Shown piece by piece: positions 43,379-53,168 of a stretch of 64,000 bases of DNA. Below the pieces are notes generated by a model. That model did no database searches and had not been told where the DNA came from. It saw nothing but the letters and a program-made list of their open reading frames with translations. Source of the DNA: GCA-2686295 sp964402995 (GTDB lineage: Archaea; Nanobdellota; Nanobdellia; Woesearchaeales; GCA-2686295); assembly GCA_964402995.1 (NCBI GenBank), contig CAYOEA010000001.1:124001-188000 (forward strand), read 5' to 3'. Both the position numbers and the translations under genes were made by a program. How positions within the stretch are numbered: the first letter of the stretch is position 1; the number at the start of each line of letters is the position of its first letter.

Positions 43379-46300
43379 TCAGATTTCAGCTAATGAGTCA
43401 AAGAAATCATCTAACAGCGAATTAGTAATTTCGATTGCATCAAACACATAATCGTAATCACCAAACTTGTGAGAATCTTCAGCTTCGTTCAAATAAGATT
43501 TAGCACTGTCTAAAAGTTTTTCAGATTCTAAAAGTTGATATTCTTTTTCATCAAGAACAATAACATCATCTTCATCAACTATATCGTCAGTTTCATCATC
43601 AGTTTCATCGTCAGAACCGTCATCAGTTTCATCATCAGAGTCATCATCTAAAGGTTGACAAACACCGCAATAATCACCGTGAGCAAGATGAGCTCTAACT
43701 GCGTTTAAAGATACTTTTAATGAAACTTGATGTTCGCCTGGATGATGACAAATATTAACTTTCTTGTCAGTTCCACAAGTGTAATCATCAATTTCATCTT
43801 TATCTTCATCATCGTCATCGTCAGCAGTTCCTGTGCAAATCTTATTTATTTCTGAAGCAGACTTAGTTTCTTTGAAAAGTTTAAAGTCATCCATGTAACC
43901 AGCATCCCAAGAAAGACCAGGCCAAAAATTGTTACCAATTCTAAAGCTAGTGCAGTCATCAGGTTCTGAGAATACACCTTCAACATCTAATTCACCATCA
44001 ATGTATAATTTAGTTTTAGATCTATCAGCATCCCAAGTTAAAGCAACACAGTGCCATTCTTCAGTATCCCAAGTATTAGGTTCGTTAAGTTCAGCAGGCC
44101 AATCACGCTTATCAAAATAATGTTTGATATCATACCTAGTAGAACTTTCTCCACCAGCACGACCACCCATTGCCTTGTAACCATTAGATGAACCTCTGTC
44201 ATAATACATGACATAAGAACTATCATCAGTTTGCCAGATAACAGCGTCACCATTATCAAAAGTATCAAATGCAACCCACGCTACAACAGTTCCTTCATCA
44301 GGATTAAAGATTCCTTCACAAGAATATTCTGCATAGTTACTGCCAGTTACTGCAGATAAAGAAGTTCCTGAAACTGCAAAATCACTAAACTCAAAATTAC
44401 CTAGAACTTTAATTGGAGCAACTCCCTCATTTGAGTCCATAGTTCCATCAAAAGATAAAGAGAACACCTCAGACGGTTCTAAAGGATCAATAGGATTACA
44501 TTCACCACAAATATCGCCCTGATTAATATGAGCTTCAACTGCATTATAAGATATTTCTAATGTTTGTTGATTCATACCAGGGTTATGACACATTTTAACT
44601 TTCTTAGTGTTACCACAAAGAGAAGTATAATCATCCTCATTATCACCACAATTACCAGCATAAGCTTCAGGTGAGTTGAAAGTTGAAGCTACTTCTTCTT
44701 GAGAAATTGCATAATTGAATAATTCAAAATTGTCAATTTTAGCATCAGTTAAACTAAATGCAGTTCTTGAATTCATTTCATAAATTTTACCAGTACCAAC
44801 ATAAATAACTGCGCAACCATCAGAAGCAATTAAGTTTCCAACAGCAGCAATTTCATTATCCACATATAAATAACCAATACCATCACCATCAGGTCCATCT
44901 AACTCCCAAGTGAATGTAACAAGATGCCAAGAGTTAGGCGCCCAATCAATAGTTGCGACTAAAGGAGTATTTTTATAAGAACTATGATAATCGCTATAAA
45001 AACCAACAAGTTCTCCATCTTTGATAGCTAAAGTGTAAGCATTATCATCAGTTCCAAATAATAGACCTTGAGAATCCATTGAATCTAATGAAACCCACAT
45101 TTGAACAGTTCCAGATGTTTCTTCAAAAATATCTTTACATAAATAACTAAATGATTCAGCAGCACTTAAAGAGTTTAAAGAATTACCTTTAACCGCATCA
45201 GATTGATAAACAGGAGTTGCATCAACTCTATTTGGAGCAATACATTCATCCGAAATTAAAGACTCATCAAAACTAAGTTTTAGAGTTCTTTTTTGATCAG
45301 CAGGTTCATCACCTTTTGGAGAACTTAAACAAGCACTATAGCCGTCACAACCATAGTCACAATTTATAATTTCAGTCTTAACATCTTTGTTCTCATCACA
45401 ATAAGCCTCTTTAAGAACAGAATCTTTACAATAATCCACTTGATCATAAATAGCAGGAAGATTACCAGATTTATCACTTCTTGTTACACGTCCAAAAATA
45501 AATTCTTTTTTACCACCGTCAGAATCAATGCAAGTAACCATATCTTCAGGATCGTCAGCAACAACACAAGCACCATCCACACAACCATCAGGACATTCTC
45601 CCCAGAATTCATCACCAAAAATATAATGGCCACTCCTCCTATTATAATCAGTACACTCTTTTTCAATTAACCCACATTTTTCAAATGAAGAAGTACATGA
45701 ATAAACTTCAGCCCCATTAAGAGTACAGTAATCCGAGAATTCCTTTTTATCAAGATAATCTTTTACATAACCCTTTTCATCATAATTTAAACCACCATCA
45801 GTATCAGTACAAGTAATTGAATCTTTAGGTTCATCAGCAACTACACAAGCACCATTAAAACAAGCATCTTCGCAAGTAATAGGTTCTGAAGCAACAATAT
45901 TACCATCACAGTAAGCTTCTGCTAAAACATTGTTTGGCATACAAGTATCAAATTGAACATTTAATACTGCACCAGATTCAGAATCAATTCTTTCAGCACG
46001 AGAAAAAATAGTTTCATCTAAACCACCATCATAATCATTACAATAAAAACCAGTTGAAAGATTTGAACCTCTTAAACAAGCACCAGCCTCACAACCTTCA
46101 TCACAGCTCATATATTGATAAGTTGCAATTGAACCATTGAGACAATAAGCTTCGTAAAGATAAGTACCTACACATCTATCAATATAATCCCTATGATAAT
46201 TCATGCCATCATCAATTCTCGCATAAGAAGGATTAAACTCGTCCTTACCGCCATCTGCATCAGTACAAGCAAAAACTGGATTAGGATCAGGAGGAGGTAC

Positions 46301-47401
46301 AGATTCAGTTACAGTTTTGGTTAAACAAACACCATTATTACAACCATTCGGACATGGCATATATTCAAATTGAACATTTTTATCTTCACAATAAGCTTCT
46401 TTAAGCATAGTCACTTCTGAGCAAACATCAGTGTAAGTTAATGTTGATTCATCGCTTCTAGTAGCAGTTGCCATCCCCTTAGAATATTCCTTTTTACCAC
46501 CATCAGAATCATAACAAGAAACTCTAGTCCAATTAGTAAGTATAACAGGTTCACCAAGTGAAGCAACCATATTCCCAGTTATAAGATTAAAATAAGCATC
46601 AGTGTCTTTACATTTTTTTTCGCAGAATTGTTCAAATCTATCTTCCATACAGATTTCATAACAAACATCATATTGTTTATCTTCAAAATCACTTTCAGCA
46701 GATTTAATTCTTTTTTTAGCATCGCCTATAGCTTTTGAAGAGTCCTTCTTTTTATCTTTATCAGATTTTACAGATGAAGATATGCCAACAATAGATTTAG
46801 AGGAATCAGTTGATTCTTTAACAACAAATGATTTTAATTGAGCATTATCAGATTCAATTCTTGATTTTACTTGATTAGTATTTTTAGTCACAGATTTAAT
46901 TGAGGAATCAATATTAGCAGAATCTCCAGATTCATATTTATCTTGACGAACAGATGCAGTCTGCTCTAAACTAGAAACTCTTTTTTCATGAGAACGAATT
47001 TGAGATTTAAACGTTTCAGAAAGAATCAATTTTGATTCAGAAGATGTCTGAAATGCTTCAAGAGTTAAGATATCATCTTCAAATTGAGCCAATAATTCTT
47101 CATGAGATTTAGAAGCCTTTTCAAAACCTTTAGACTTACCTTCTTTAAGCATAATCTCCATTTCTAAAAGACGCTTATTAGCAAGATCTAAAGTTTTACT
47201 AGCTTTTCTTTGTGCATCCAAAGTAAAAGCCATGTTTAAATCTTCGATGACAAGTTTCATTGAATAAAATGGACTGTCTGGTAAAGTTCCAGCTTCAGCC
47301 TTTAACTCCTCTAAAGTTGGCTGCGAATCTACATTTTCAGCAACAACAAAAGACGACATTACAAATAAGATTAAAATCCCAAAAATCAATATTTTCTGCA
47401 T
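43379..47401 (-). CDS. Giant secreted LamG/Cys-repeat surface protein
   Basis: A 1340-residue secreted protein. A signal peptide (MQKILIFGILILFVMSSFVVA) is followed by a DUF5667-like helical domain (about 30-130) and a coiled region to 240. Next come five Cys-rich repeats starting CxDxDGG and ending CxxGCxxGxC (about 295-700). Two LamG-like beta domains (about 705-945 and 985-1180) each end in a module of the form CHxPG...NAVxAHxxxGDxCGxC, and an acidic Asp/Thr linker and helical tail close it. The ATG at 47401 follows AGAGGTG; the GTG three codons earlier is less likely. Probably an adhesin or cell-surface protein, without a visible membrane anchor. Confidence 0.8.
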   Translation of the reverse strand: MQKILIFGILILFVMSSFVVAENVDSQPTLEELKAEAGTLPDSPFYSMKLVIEDLNMAFTLDAQRKASKTLDLANKRLLEMEIMLKEGKSKGFEKASKSHEELLAQFEDDILTLEAFQTSSESKLILSETFKSQIRSHEKRVSSLEQTASVRQDKYESGDSANIDSSIKSVTKNTNQVKSRIESDNAQLKSFVVKESTDSSKSIVGISSSVKSDKDKKKDSSKAIGDAKKRIKSAESDFEDKQYDVCYEICMEDRFEQFCEKKCKDTDAYFNLITGNMVASLGEPVILTNWTRVSCYDSDGGKKEYSKGMATATRSDESTLTYTDVCSEVTMLKEAYCEDKNVQFEYMPCPNGCNNGVCLTKTVTESVPPPDPNPVFACTDADGGKDEFNPSYARIDDGMNYHRDYIDRCVGTYLYEAYCLNGSIATYQYMSCDEGCEAGACLRGSNLSTGFYCNDYDGGLDETIFSRAERIDSESGAVLNVQFDTCMPNNVLAEAYCDGNIVASEPITCEDACFNGACVVADEPKDSITCTDTDGGLNYDEKGYVKDYLDKKEFSDYCTLNGAEVYSCTSSFEKCGLIEKECTDYNRRSGHYIFGDEFWGECPDGCVDGACVVADDPEDMVTCIDSDGGKKEFIFGRVTRSDKSGNLPAIYDQVDYCKDSVLKEAYCDENKDVKTEIINCDYGCDGYSACLSSPKGDEPADQKRTLKLSFDESLISDECIAPNRVDATPVYQSDAVKGNSLNSLSAAESFSYLCKDIFEETSGTVQMWVSLDSMDSQGLLFGTDDNAYTLAIKDGELVGFYSDYHSSYKNTPLVATIDWAPNSWHLVTFTWELDGPDGDGIGYLYVDNEIAAVGNLIASDGCAVIYVGTGKIYEMNSRTAFSLTDAKIDNFELFNYAISQEEVASTFNSPEAYAGNCGDNEDDYTSLCGNTKKVKMCHNPGMNQQTLEISYNAVEAHINQGDICGECNPIDPLEPSEVFSLSFDGTMDSNEGVAPIKVLGNFEFSDFAVSGTSLSAVTGSNYAEYSCEGIFNPDEGTVVAWVAFDTFDNGDAVIWQTDDSSYVMYYDRGSSNGYKAMGGRAGGESSTRYDIKHYFDKRDWPAELNEPNTWDTEEWHCVALTWDADRSKTKLYIDGELDVEGVFSEPDDCTSFRIGNNFWPGLSWDAGYMDDFKLFKETKSASEINKICTGTADDDDDEDKDEIDDYTCGTDKKVNICHHPGEHQVSLKVSLNAVRAHLAHGDYCGVCQPLDDDSDDETDDGSDDETDDETDDIVDEDDVIVLDEKEYQLLESEKLLDSAKSYLNEAEDSHKFGDYDYVFDAIEITNSLLDDFFDSLAEI

Positions 47402-47607
47402 TAAAAACACCTCTAAGTGATTATTATAGATGTATTAATGGAGTAAGTCATATAAAAATGCTACGATAATAAGAGGCTCTTAATAAAAAATAATTTCAAG
47501 AAGAATAACGCCATAAAGACAGAACGAACAATAATTAGGAAAAAAGAGGGACAAATTCCTGAAATAAAAGAACAAAAAACAAAAAAAATAAAAATTTAAA
47601 ATAAAAA

Positions 47608-49863
47608 TTATTTATTCCAAACTTGTCTTATTCCATCCATTAAAAATCTGCATTTATAATTGTTAGAGTTTGCATCATTTGAAAAACAATATTGACAAGA
47701 AGGTAATTTATTAAAAGAGTTATTTTTATAAAGATCACGCACTAAAAAACCCGCATTAATATCTTCTTTTAAAATAGTATTTCCTAAATATTCTAAGACC
47801 ATTCCTGTTTGAACTTTTTTTAAAAAATCCCCTTCAACATTGACTTTTCTTAACCTAATTTTTTGACTTCTAAATAATCCTGCATCAATAAATTCTTCAG
47901 AAGCATTTTGTGCGAATTTTGAAGAATGAAAAGGTGTTTGAATAATTGCAGTGTAAAAGTTTTTAGCAGACATTTCCTTAGATTGCATAACTGCCATTGC
48001 ATATCTTGAAAGTTGAGCAAAGAAATATTGAGTTGGATTATAATTCGCCATTCGTCTTTTAAAATCTATTATTACTAATTCATTTAATTCTTCTATTATT
48101 GCAACCCCATCTGGACTTCCAGAATCAAATATAATATTTCCTTGTTCTAAATCTAATTGTTTAAGCATTAATTCATAAAATTCATTACTTGTTTTATCTA
48201 AAAGAACAGATATATTTTCTTTTGCTTTTGACCAAATTTCATCACTTGGTTTAAATTCATGCGAAATTGGAACTTCACAATATCTATCTCGTTTTAAAGG
48301 GTTGATTCCGTGTTTTTCAAGCTGAGTTAATTGGCTTTTAGATTCTAATTCATTACTTATTGAATGAATTAAAGTTCCAATATTAGCATAATCATTATTA
48401 CCCATTCCCTCCCACATAGATCGTGGTTTTGATGAAATAAATTTAGCTAACTCGCAAACCACACCAGAATTACTTGGTCTAATAATAGATTTTGCAGTAT
48501 TTTTTATATCTAAAATATTATATGGATGTACTTTTTTTCCATTTAAAATTTTTTGCCAAGGAATTCTTCCTTCATCTGATTGTACTGAGAAATTTTCATA
48601 ATTTAATCTTAAAATAATTATTTCAATTGGTGAAATACTAAATGTGTATTGTTTTAATTCATTTTGTAATAACTTATAATGTTCTTGATTTAAACTTTTT
48701 ATCCCTTCATCTACTTCTTTTGGATTTCCCAAAGTTAAAATTCCTGGATTTTTCCAAGACTCATTAACAAGAACTGGATTCTCAAATATTTCTTTTTGAA
48801 ATATATAAGCATTAGTACCTTTAGAATATTTTGCACTTAACCAACCTGAAAGTTTATTCAAAGCTTGAGGTTCTAAAACTCTTCTAAGAGGTATTTTCTT
48901 TATATTAGATAATAGTTTAACTCCTGGAATGCTTGTGTCTTTTAACATTTTCATTCCAACATCTCCTGCCAGCATATAAGATATTGGTTTAAGACTAAAA
49001 TGAGATCTAAGAATTGAATATTTCTTTTTCAGTATTTCCCTGTTAAGTCTTATCGCGGTTTCATTTAATTTAATGAATTCTTCAGTTGAAATTTTTTCAT
49101 GTGATTTTTCGAAAGAAAACTTTTTAGTTTCAATAAATTGCGATTGTTTTGCCTGCTCTCTAAACTCAGTTAAAGATATTATTGAAGATGAAAATAAATA
49201 ATTTGCATTTATTGATAAATCAGAATAATTTCTTTTAAGTCCACCTAACGAAAATTTTCCTTTTTGAATATAAGGCTTTCTTAATTCTTCAACTTCGTTT
49301 GCAAAAGGATGATAAATAAAAGGTTCATTATTTGATTCATCATTATTTAATTCGCCATTATTTAATTCATCATTTTTTGATATCATAAATGGAAAATCAT
49401 AAGGACTAATCCTCCAGAAAAGTAATTTTTCCATCGCACCAGATACATCTTTAGATATAGTATTATATTTAGTATATAATAACATCATATATTTAGAAAA
49501 GTCTGAATCTGCTGAAAAATCATCAATTCCAGAACTTTTAAAAGTTCCAGCTCTACTTTCCAAAGTATAGTTTTTAAAATCCAAAAATACTATTTGTTTG
49601 TCTTTTAATTTAGCCACATTTTGAAAAAGCATTGAGATATAATCTTTGTAAATTTCACAAGTACTTGTGAATTTCTTGTCTTTTTGTCGTTCTTTTGCTT
49701 GAGATACTAAACGTTCAACTATTAAATTGCCTGATTTTGGAATTAAATCATCAGGATTTATTATATCGCTGTGAGTATAAATTAAACGCTCTAATGAACT
49801 TATAGGATTAGATAATAAATGAATAGTACTTATTGAAGCAGTTGAAGCGATATTTTCTTTCAT
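47608..49863 (-). CDS. Cas4/RecB-type PD-(D/E)XK nuclease with large N-terminal region
   Basis: A 751-residue protein. The C-terminal part (about 460-751) has every motif of a Fe-S RecB-family nuclease: Cys470 (GVVCELAKF), GTLIH (His500), a Glu near 530, SPDG (Asp585), IDFK (Asp600, Lys602), QLSRY (Gln617, Tyr621) and CQYC plus a last Cys (723, 726, 738). This is the Cas4/AddB/Dna2 arrangement. Residues 1-460 match nothing I know, apart from a low-complexity Asn/Glu stretch near 190. It is divergent from the polymerase-like gene with a shared palindromic promoter. No Cas1, Cas2 or CRISPR array is present. Confidence 0.8.
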   Translation of the reverse strand: MKENIASTASISTIHLLSNPISSLERLIYTHSDIINPDDLIPKSGNLIVERLVSQAKERQKDKKFTSTCEIYKDYISMLFQNVAKLKDKQIVFLDFKNYTLESRAGTFKSSGIDDFSADSDFSKYMMLLYTKYNTISKDVSGAMEKLLFWRISPYDFPFMISKNDELNNGELNNDESNNEPFIYHPFANEVEELRKPYIQKGKFSLGGLKRNYSDLSINANYLFSSSIISLTEFREQAKQSQFIETKKFSFEKSHEKISTEEFIKLNETAIRLNREILKKKYSILRSHFSLKPISYMLAGDVGMKMLKDTSIPGVKLLSNIKKIPLRRVLEPQALNKLSGWLSAKYSKGTNAYIFQKEIFENPVLVNESWKNPGILTLGNPKEVDEGIKSLNQEHYKLLQNELKQYTFSISPIEIIILRLNYENFSVQSDEGRIPWQKILNGKKVHPYNILDIKNTAKSIIRPSNSGVVCELAKFISSKPRSMWEGMGNNDYANIGTLIHSISNELESKSQLTQLEKHGINPLKRDRYCEVPISHEFKPSDEIWSKAKENISVLLDKTSNEFYELMLKQLDLEQGNIIFDSGSPDGVAIIEELNELVIIDFKRRMANYNPTQYFFAQLSRYAMAVMQSKEMSAKNFYTAIIQTPFHSSKFAQNASEEFIDAGLFRSQKIRLRKVNVEGDFLKKVQTGMVLEYLGNTILKEDINAGFLVRDLYKNNSFNKLPSCQYCFSNDANSNNYKCRFLMDGIRQVWNK

Positions 49864-49877
49864 CACTTTCCGATAGT

Positions 49878-49894
49878 TATAAAAACTTTTTATA
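49878..49894. promoter_or_regulatory. Palindromic bidirectional leaderless promoter
   Basis: TATAAAAACTTTTTATA is a perfect 17-bp palindrome centred on 49886. Its centre is 22 bp from the ATG at 49908 (plus) and 23 bp from the ATG at 49863 (minus). Each half supplies a TATA box at the distance expected for leaderless transcription in each direction, so both genes would be expressed, and perhaps repressed, as one unit. Confidence 0.7.
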
Positions 49895-49907
49895 CTTTTC
49901 CTTTAAT

Positions 49908-52466
49908 ATGCTCATTTTAAATTCAAAGATAAATGGAAAAAATGAAAAGCAAACTATCGAAGTAACTGTATTTGATCAAGTAAAAAAAGAATTAAAAGTA
50001 ATAAATTCTCCAATAATAGGAAAACACCCAATAACAAAACAACAAAAAATAATTCAAGCTTTTTCTATGACTAGACCTATGAATAAACCTGCAGCATTAG
50101 ACTTACACAATAAGATTCAAGATTATGAACAATTAGAAACAGAATTATTTACTGAAAAAAACCACCACATTATAAGTTTTGGAAACACACAAGAACTCAA
50201 TAAACTACCAAGTTATTTCGTAATAGGAAATCCAAATAATGTAGCTCCCGCAAAAAGAATAAGTGGAATATCAGCAACAAAATGGATTAATTTCTTAACA
50301 GGAGTGCCATTTGGAACATTACAACAAACAGATGATGGACAATATTATATTGGAAAACAAATCAGTTTAAGAGAATTTAAATCATTAAAAACCTGTTCTT
50401 TTGATAGCGAATGGATGTTTTGGGAAAAAGAAATCTATTTAGAAGATATAAGAAATTATTCTGAAGATATAAGAAAATTTATTAGAACATTTCCAGAATT
50501 TGAAGATTCAGAATTAAGTAAAAAAAGTAAACCAGGACTTGTAAAAATAGTACAAGATATAGTTAACTTAAAAATTTCAGAAATAATAAATGACGAACCT
50601 GAAAAAATAAAATTAAGAGAAGACCCTTTCTTTGATGAAAAACCAATGTCATTTCAAATAGGAGAACGCGAAAATAATAAATTTAAAGTAACTTATATAG
50701 AACATTTAGTTGGACAAAATAAAAATGAAATAATTAATTTAGATAATAAAGAAATTGAATTAAAATCAGTTATAGGAACTGATGCAAATGATATTATGAA
50801 TATCCTTACTAACACATTTAATGAAGAAAAATATATTATTTTATTAACACAGAATGGAATGAAATATGATTTATTAAAATCAAGAAAATATACTGAAGAA
50901 CAAAAAAAGAAAAGAAAAAATAATGTCGAATTTAATATACAAGGTAAAAATCCAATAATAAAAAACAGCACAGGATTTTACCCAACAGTAATTACCCCAT
51001 CAATAATACATATAGATATTGCAGCATATTCGCAAAATTATTTCCCATTCTCAAAATCAAACAAATTTGAAGATGTAATGAGTTTAGTTCTTGGAAGAAA
51101 AATAAAAAAAACACAAGGCTATGACGACTTATCAAGAATGAGTATAGAACAATTAATCGGAAGTGAAGAAGCTGGAAGAGAACTTAAAGAATATGGTAGT
51201 TTAGATGTAATTTTAATTAATGAAGTTGAAGAATATTTTAAAGAATTAGTTTTTCTAAAATCAAATTTATTTCATTTTAGCGCTGAAGAAATTTGTACGG
51301 TTTCAAAAAAGAATTTAGGTAAAAAAGAATTTGAGATAAAGATGGCATTGTATAAAAATAGAACTTTATACTGGAATATTGAAGACAATAATGATTATCA
51401 AGATCTTAAGTCTTTTAAAACATTCACAGAATTATTAGACTCAAAAGTTAAAAAAAAATTAAAGAATAAAATCACCAAAGAAATTACTAAAGTAAAAATG
51501 TATTACTTATCACCATTTACTTTTGCATATCAAAAATTCTTAAAAAAAAATTCACAAGTAGAAGCAATTTACGATTACATTAGAGATTTAAAAAGTGAAG
51601 ATTATAATGAACATAAAGCAAGATTAGCGGAAGTTGATTTAATGAATACAATTGAGACAGGATATTTAATGCCTTATCTTTTAGAAGATAAAAAGCAAGG
51701 ATTCACAAATTCAAAAAGAAGACCTGGGTTAAACAATTCGATAAATAAGTTTTCAGAATTAATTTTAAATCATAAAATAATAAATTATTCGAATAATTTC
51801 TTTTGTTTTCCAATAGAAGAAACAGAAACAATCGAATTTCAAGAAAGAATTAAAGATTTAGGAATAGAAGTGGTTGCAGGAGATTTAATGAATGTTAGTA
51901 AAGGAAAATTTGTGATAAATGATGGAATAAATAATTATAAACAAGGAATAGACATAAGAGCAATAAATGGATTTAAAACAATTTATCAAAGAGAAATAAC
52001 TAACAAAGTTTTCAATTTGGTTTTTGAACAAGGAATTGAAGATACAATCACATATTTAAACCAATTTTTTAAAGATTTAAAAAATAAAAATCTTGATAGA
52101 AATAAGTTAATTTATTTTAAAAAAGAAGTGTCAAAAGATTACTTTGATTATTCAGCACCTGCACAAAGAGAACACAGAATACAAGCATACATCGAATTAT
52201 CTTTAGAAAAAGGAGACAAGTTTGCATATGCAGAATTAGTTGATGGATGGCATACATTAGATGAGTTCTTAAATATGCCAGACGAAGTTATTTTTGAAAA
52301 TGAAAATTTAGAATTTATAAGAAATGATTATATTAAAAAATTAAAACCAATAATTGAACCATTATTATATAGTGCAAATATCAAAGTGAATGATGGAATA
52401 AAACTTCTTGTAAATGGTGATTTGAATGAAATACCAAAAGTTAAACAAATAGACTTATTTGATTAA
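49908..52466 (+). CDS. Inactivated family-B DNA polymerase homologue with intact exonuclease
   Basis: An 852-residue PolB-like protein. Exo I is FDSEW (Asp166, Glu168), Exo II NGMKYD (Asn316, Asp321) and Exo III YGSLD (Asp433); IHIDIAAY and FEDVMSLVLGRKI also match archaeal PolB. The polymerase part is present but lacks the active site. No DxxSLYPS motif A is seen, and motif C (YGDTD) reads AGDLM at 657-661. A thumb-like region (738-815) and the last residues KQIDLFD, like a clamp-binding motif, follow. The longest frame adds 25 residues, but the promoter favours ATG 49908. Probably a 3'-5' exonuclease or DNA-binding factor. Confidence 0.8.
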   Translation: MLILNSKINGKNEKQTIEVTVFDQVKKELKVINSPIIGKHPITKQQKIIQAFSMTRPMNKPAALDLHNKIQDYEQLETELFTEKNHHIISFGNTQELNKLPSYFVIGNPNNVAPAKRISGISATKWINFLTGVPFGTLQQTDDGQYYIGKQISLREFKSLKTCSFDSEWMFWEKEIYLEDIRNYSEDIRKFIRTFPEFEDSELSKKSKPGLVKIVQDIVNLKISEIINDEPEKIKLREDPFFDEKPMSFQIGERENNKFKVTYIEHLVGQNKNEIINLDNKEIELKSVIGTDANDIMNILTNTFNEEKYIILLTQNGMKYDLLKSRKYTEEQKKKRKNNVEFNIQGKNPIIKNSTGFYPTVITPSIIHIDIAAYSQNYFPFSKSNKFEDVMSLVLGRKIKKTQGYDDLSRMSIEQLIGSEEAGRELKEYGSLDVILINEVEEYFKELVFLKSNLFHFSAEEICTVSKKNLGKKEFEIKMALYKNRTLYWNIEDNNDYQDLKSFKTFTELLDSKVKKKLKNKITKEITKVKMYYLSPFTFAYQKFLKKNSQVEAIYDYIRDLKSEDYNEHKARLAEVDLMNTIETGYLMPYLLEDKKQGFTNSKRRPGLNNSINKFSELILNHKIINYSNNFFCFPIEETETIEFQERIKDLGIEVVAGDLMNVSKGKFVINDGINNYKQGIDIRAINGFKTIYQREITNKVFNLVFEQGIEDTITYLNQFFKDLKNKNLDRNKLIYFKKEVSKDYFDYSAPAQREHRIQAYIELSLEKGDKFAYAELVDGWHTLDEFLNMPDEVIFENENLEFIRNDYIKKLKPIIEPLLYSANIKVNDGIKLLVNGDLNEIPKVKQIDLFD

Positions 52467-52545
52467 AAAAAAGAAAAAGAAAAGAAAATGCGCAAAAGCA
52501 GAATAACTTTTGGCACAAAAAGTAAATTTCTTTAAAATAAAATTA

Positions 52546-53034
52546 TTAATTTAAAACGCAATCAGTGTTAAGACCAGCATTTAATCCTCTGCCTTCGCCT
52601 CGAACATGATCTGATTCAGGACCAAAACCTTCTCCTTGACCTGAGCCCATTCTTTTTCCTTGACCATTGTCTGCTCTAAATCCTGTTCCATCTTTTGGAC
52701 CATGACCATCGTTTAAACCAAGTTCTTCTCTAAGTTCGTTTGCAGTTTCAAAATCACCAGATTTACCAGCATCATGAGCTTGAACAAACATATCGAAATT
52801 ATCAGCAGTTACAACATCAACAACTCGAGGGTTCTTTCCATCTTCAGTCATTAAGGCATACCATGAGTCATAGTTTCCTGTTTCAAATGCAAGATCCATT
52901 GCTTCATGTCTTTCGTCACTAAAATTAGGACCTTCTTTAGAATAATCTCCTCTGTACGCGTTAACCATGCTTGCAGAAAAAACAGTTCCTACAATTAACA
53001 CGGCTAAAATACCAAATAATGTTATTTTCTTCAT
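52546..53034 (-). CDS. Small secreted protein with Gly-rich tail
   Basis: A 162-residue protein with a signal peptide (MKKITLFGILAVLIVGTVFSASMVNA). The mature part has two related helical units: AMDLAFETGNYDSWYALM and DMFVQAHDAGKSGDFETANELREELGL. A Gly/Asp-rich disordered tail (about 108-155) and a final Cys follow. Such proteins recur in DPANN and CPR genomes, but no function is known. A GGAGG Shine-Dalgarno lies upstream. Confidence 0.7.
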   Translation of the reverse strand: MKKITLFGILAVLIVGTVFSASMVNAYRGDYSKEGPNFSDERHEAMDLAFETGNYDSWYALMTEDGKNPRVVDVVTADNFDMFVQAHDAGKSGDFETANELREELGLNDGHGPKDGTGFRADNGQGKRMGSGQGEGFGPESDHVRGEGRGLNAGLNTDCVLN

Positions 53035-53168
53035 TTTTTACCTCCTTATCCTCTGTTGGACAAGCTTAAACTAAGTTAGAACATGATTCTTTATAAGTGA
53101 GAAGAAAGAAAAATGTACATTTTAAATCCACATTTTTTATAAAGAACAGACTATTATAGAATAATAAT

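Noticed and set aside
47608..52466. Casposon or CRISPR-associated locus
   Set aside because: A Cas4-like nuclease and a PolB-like protein are present, but no Cas1, Cas2, terminal inverted repeats or repeat-spacer array can be seen, and the polymerase is inactive.
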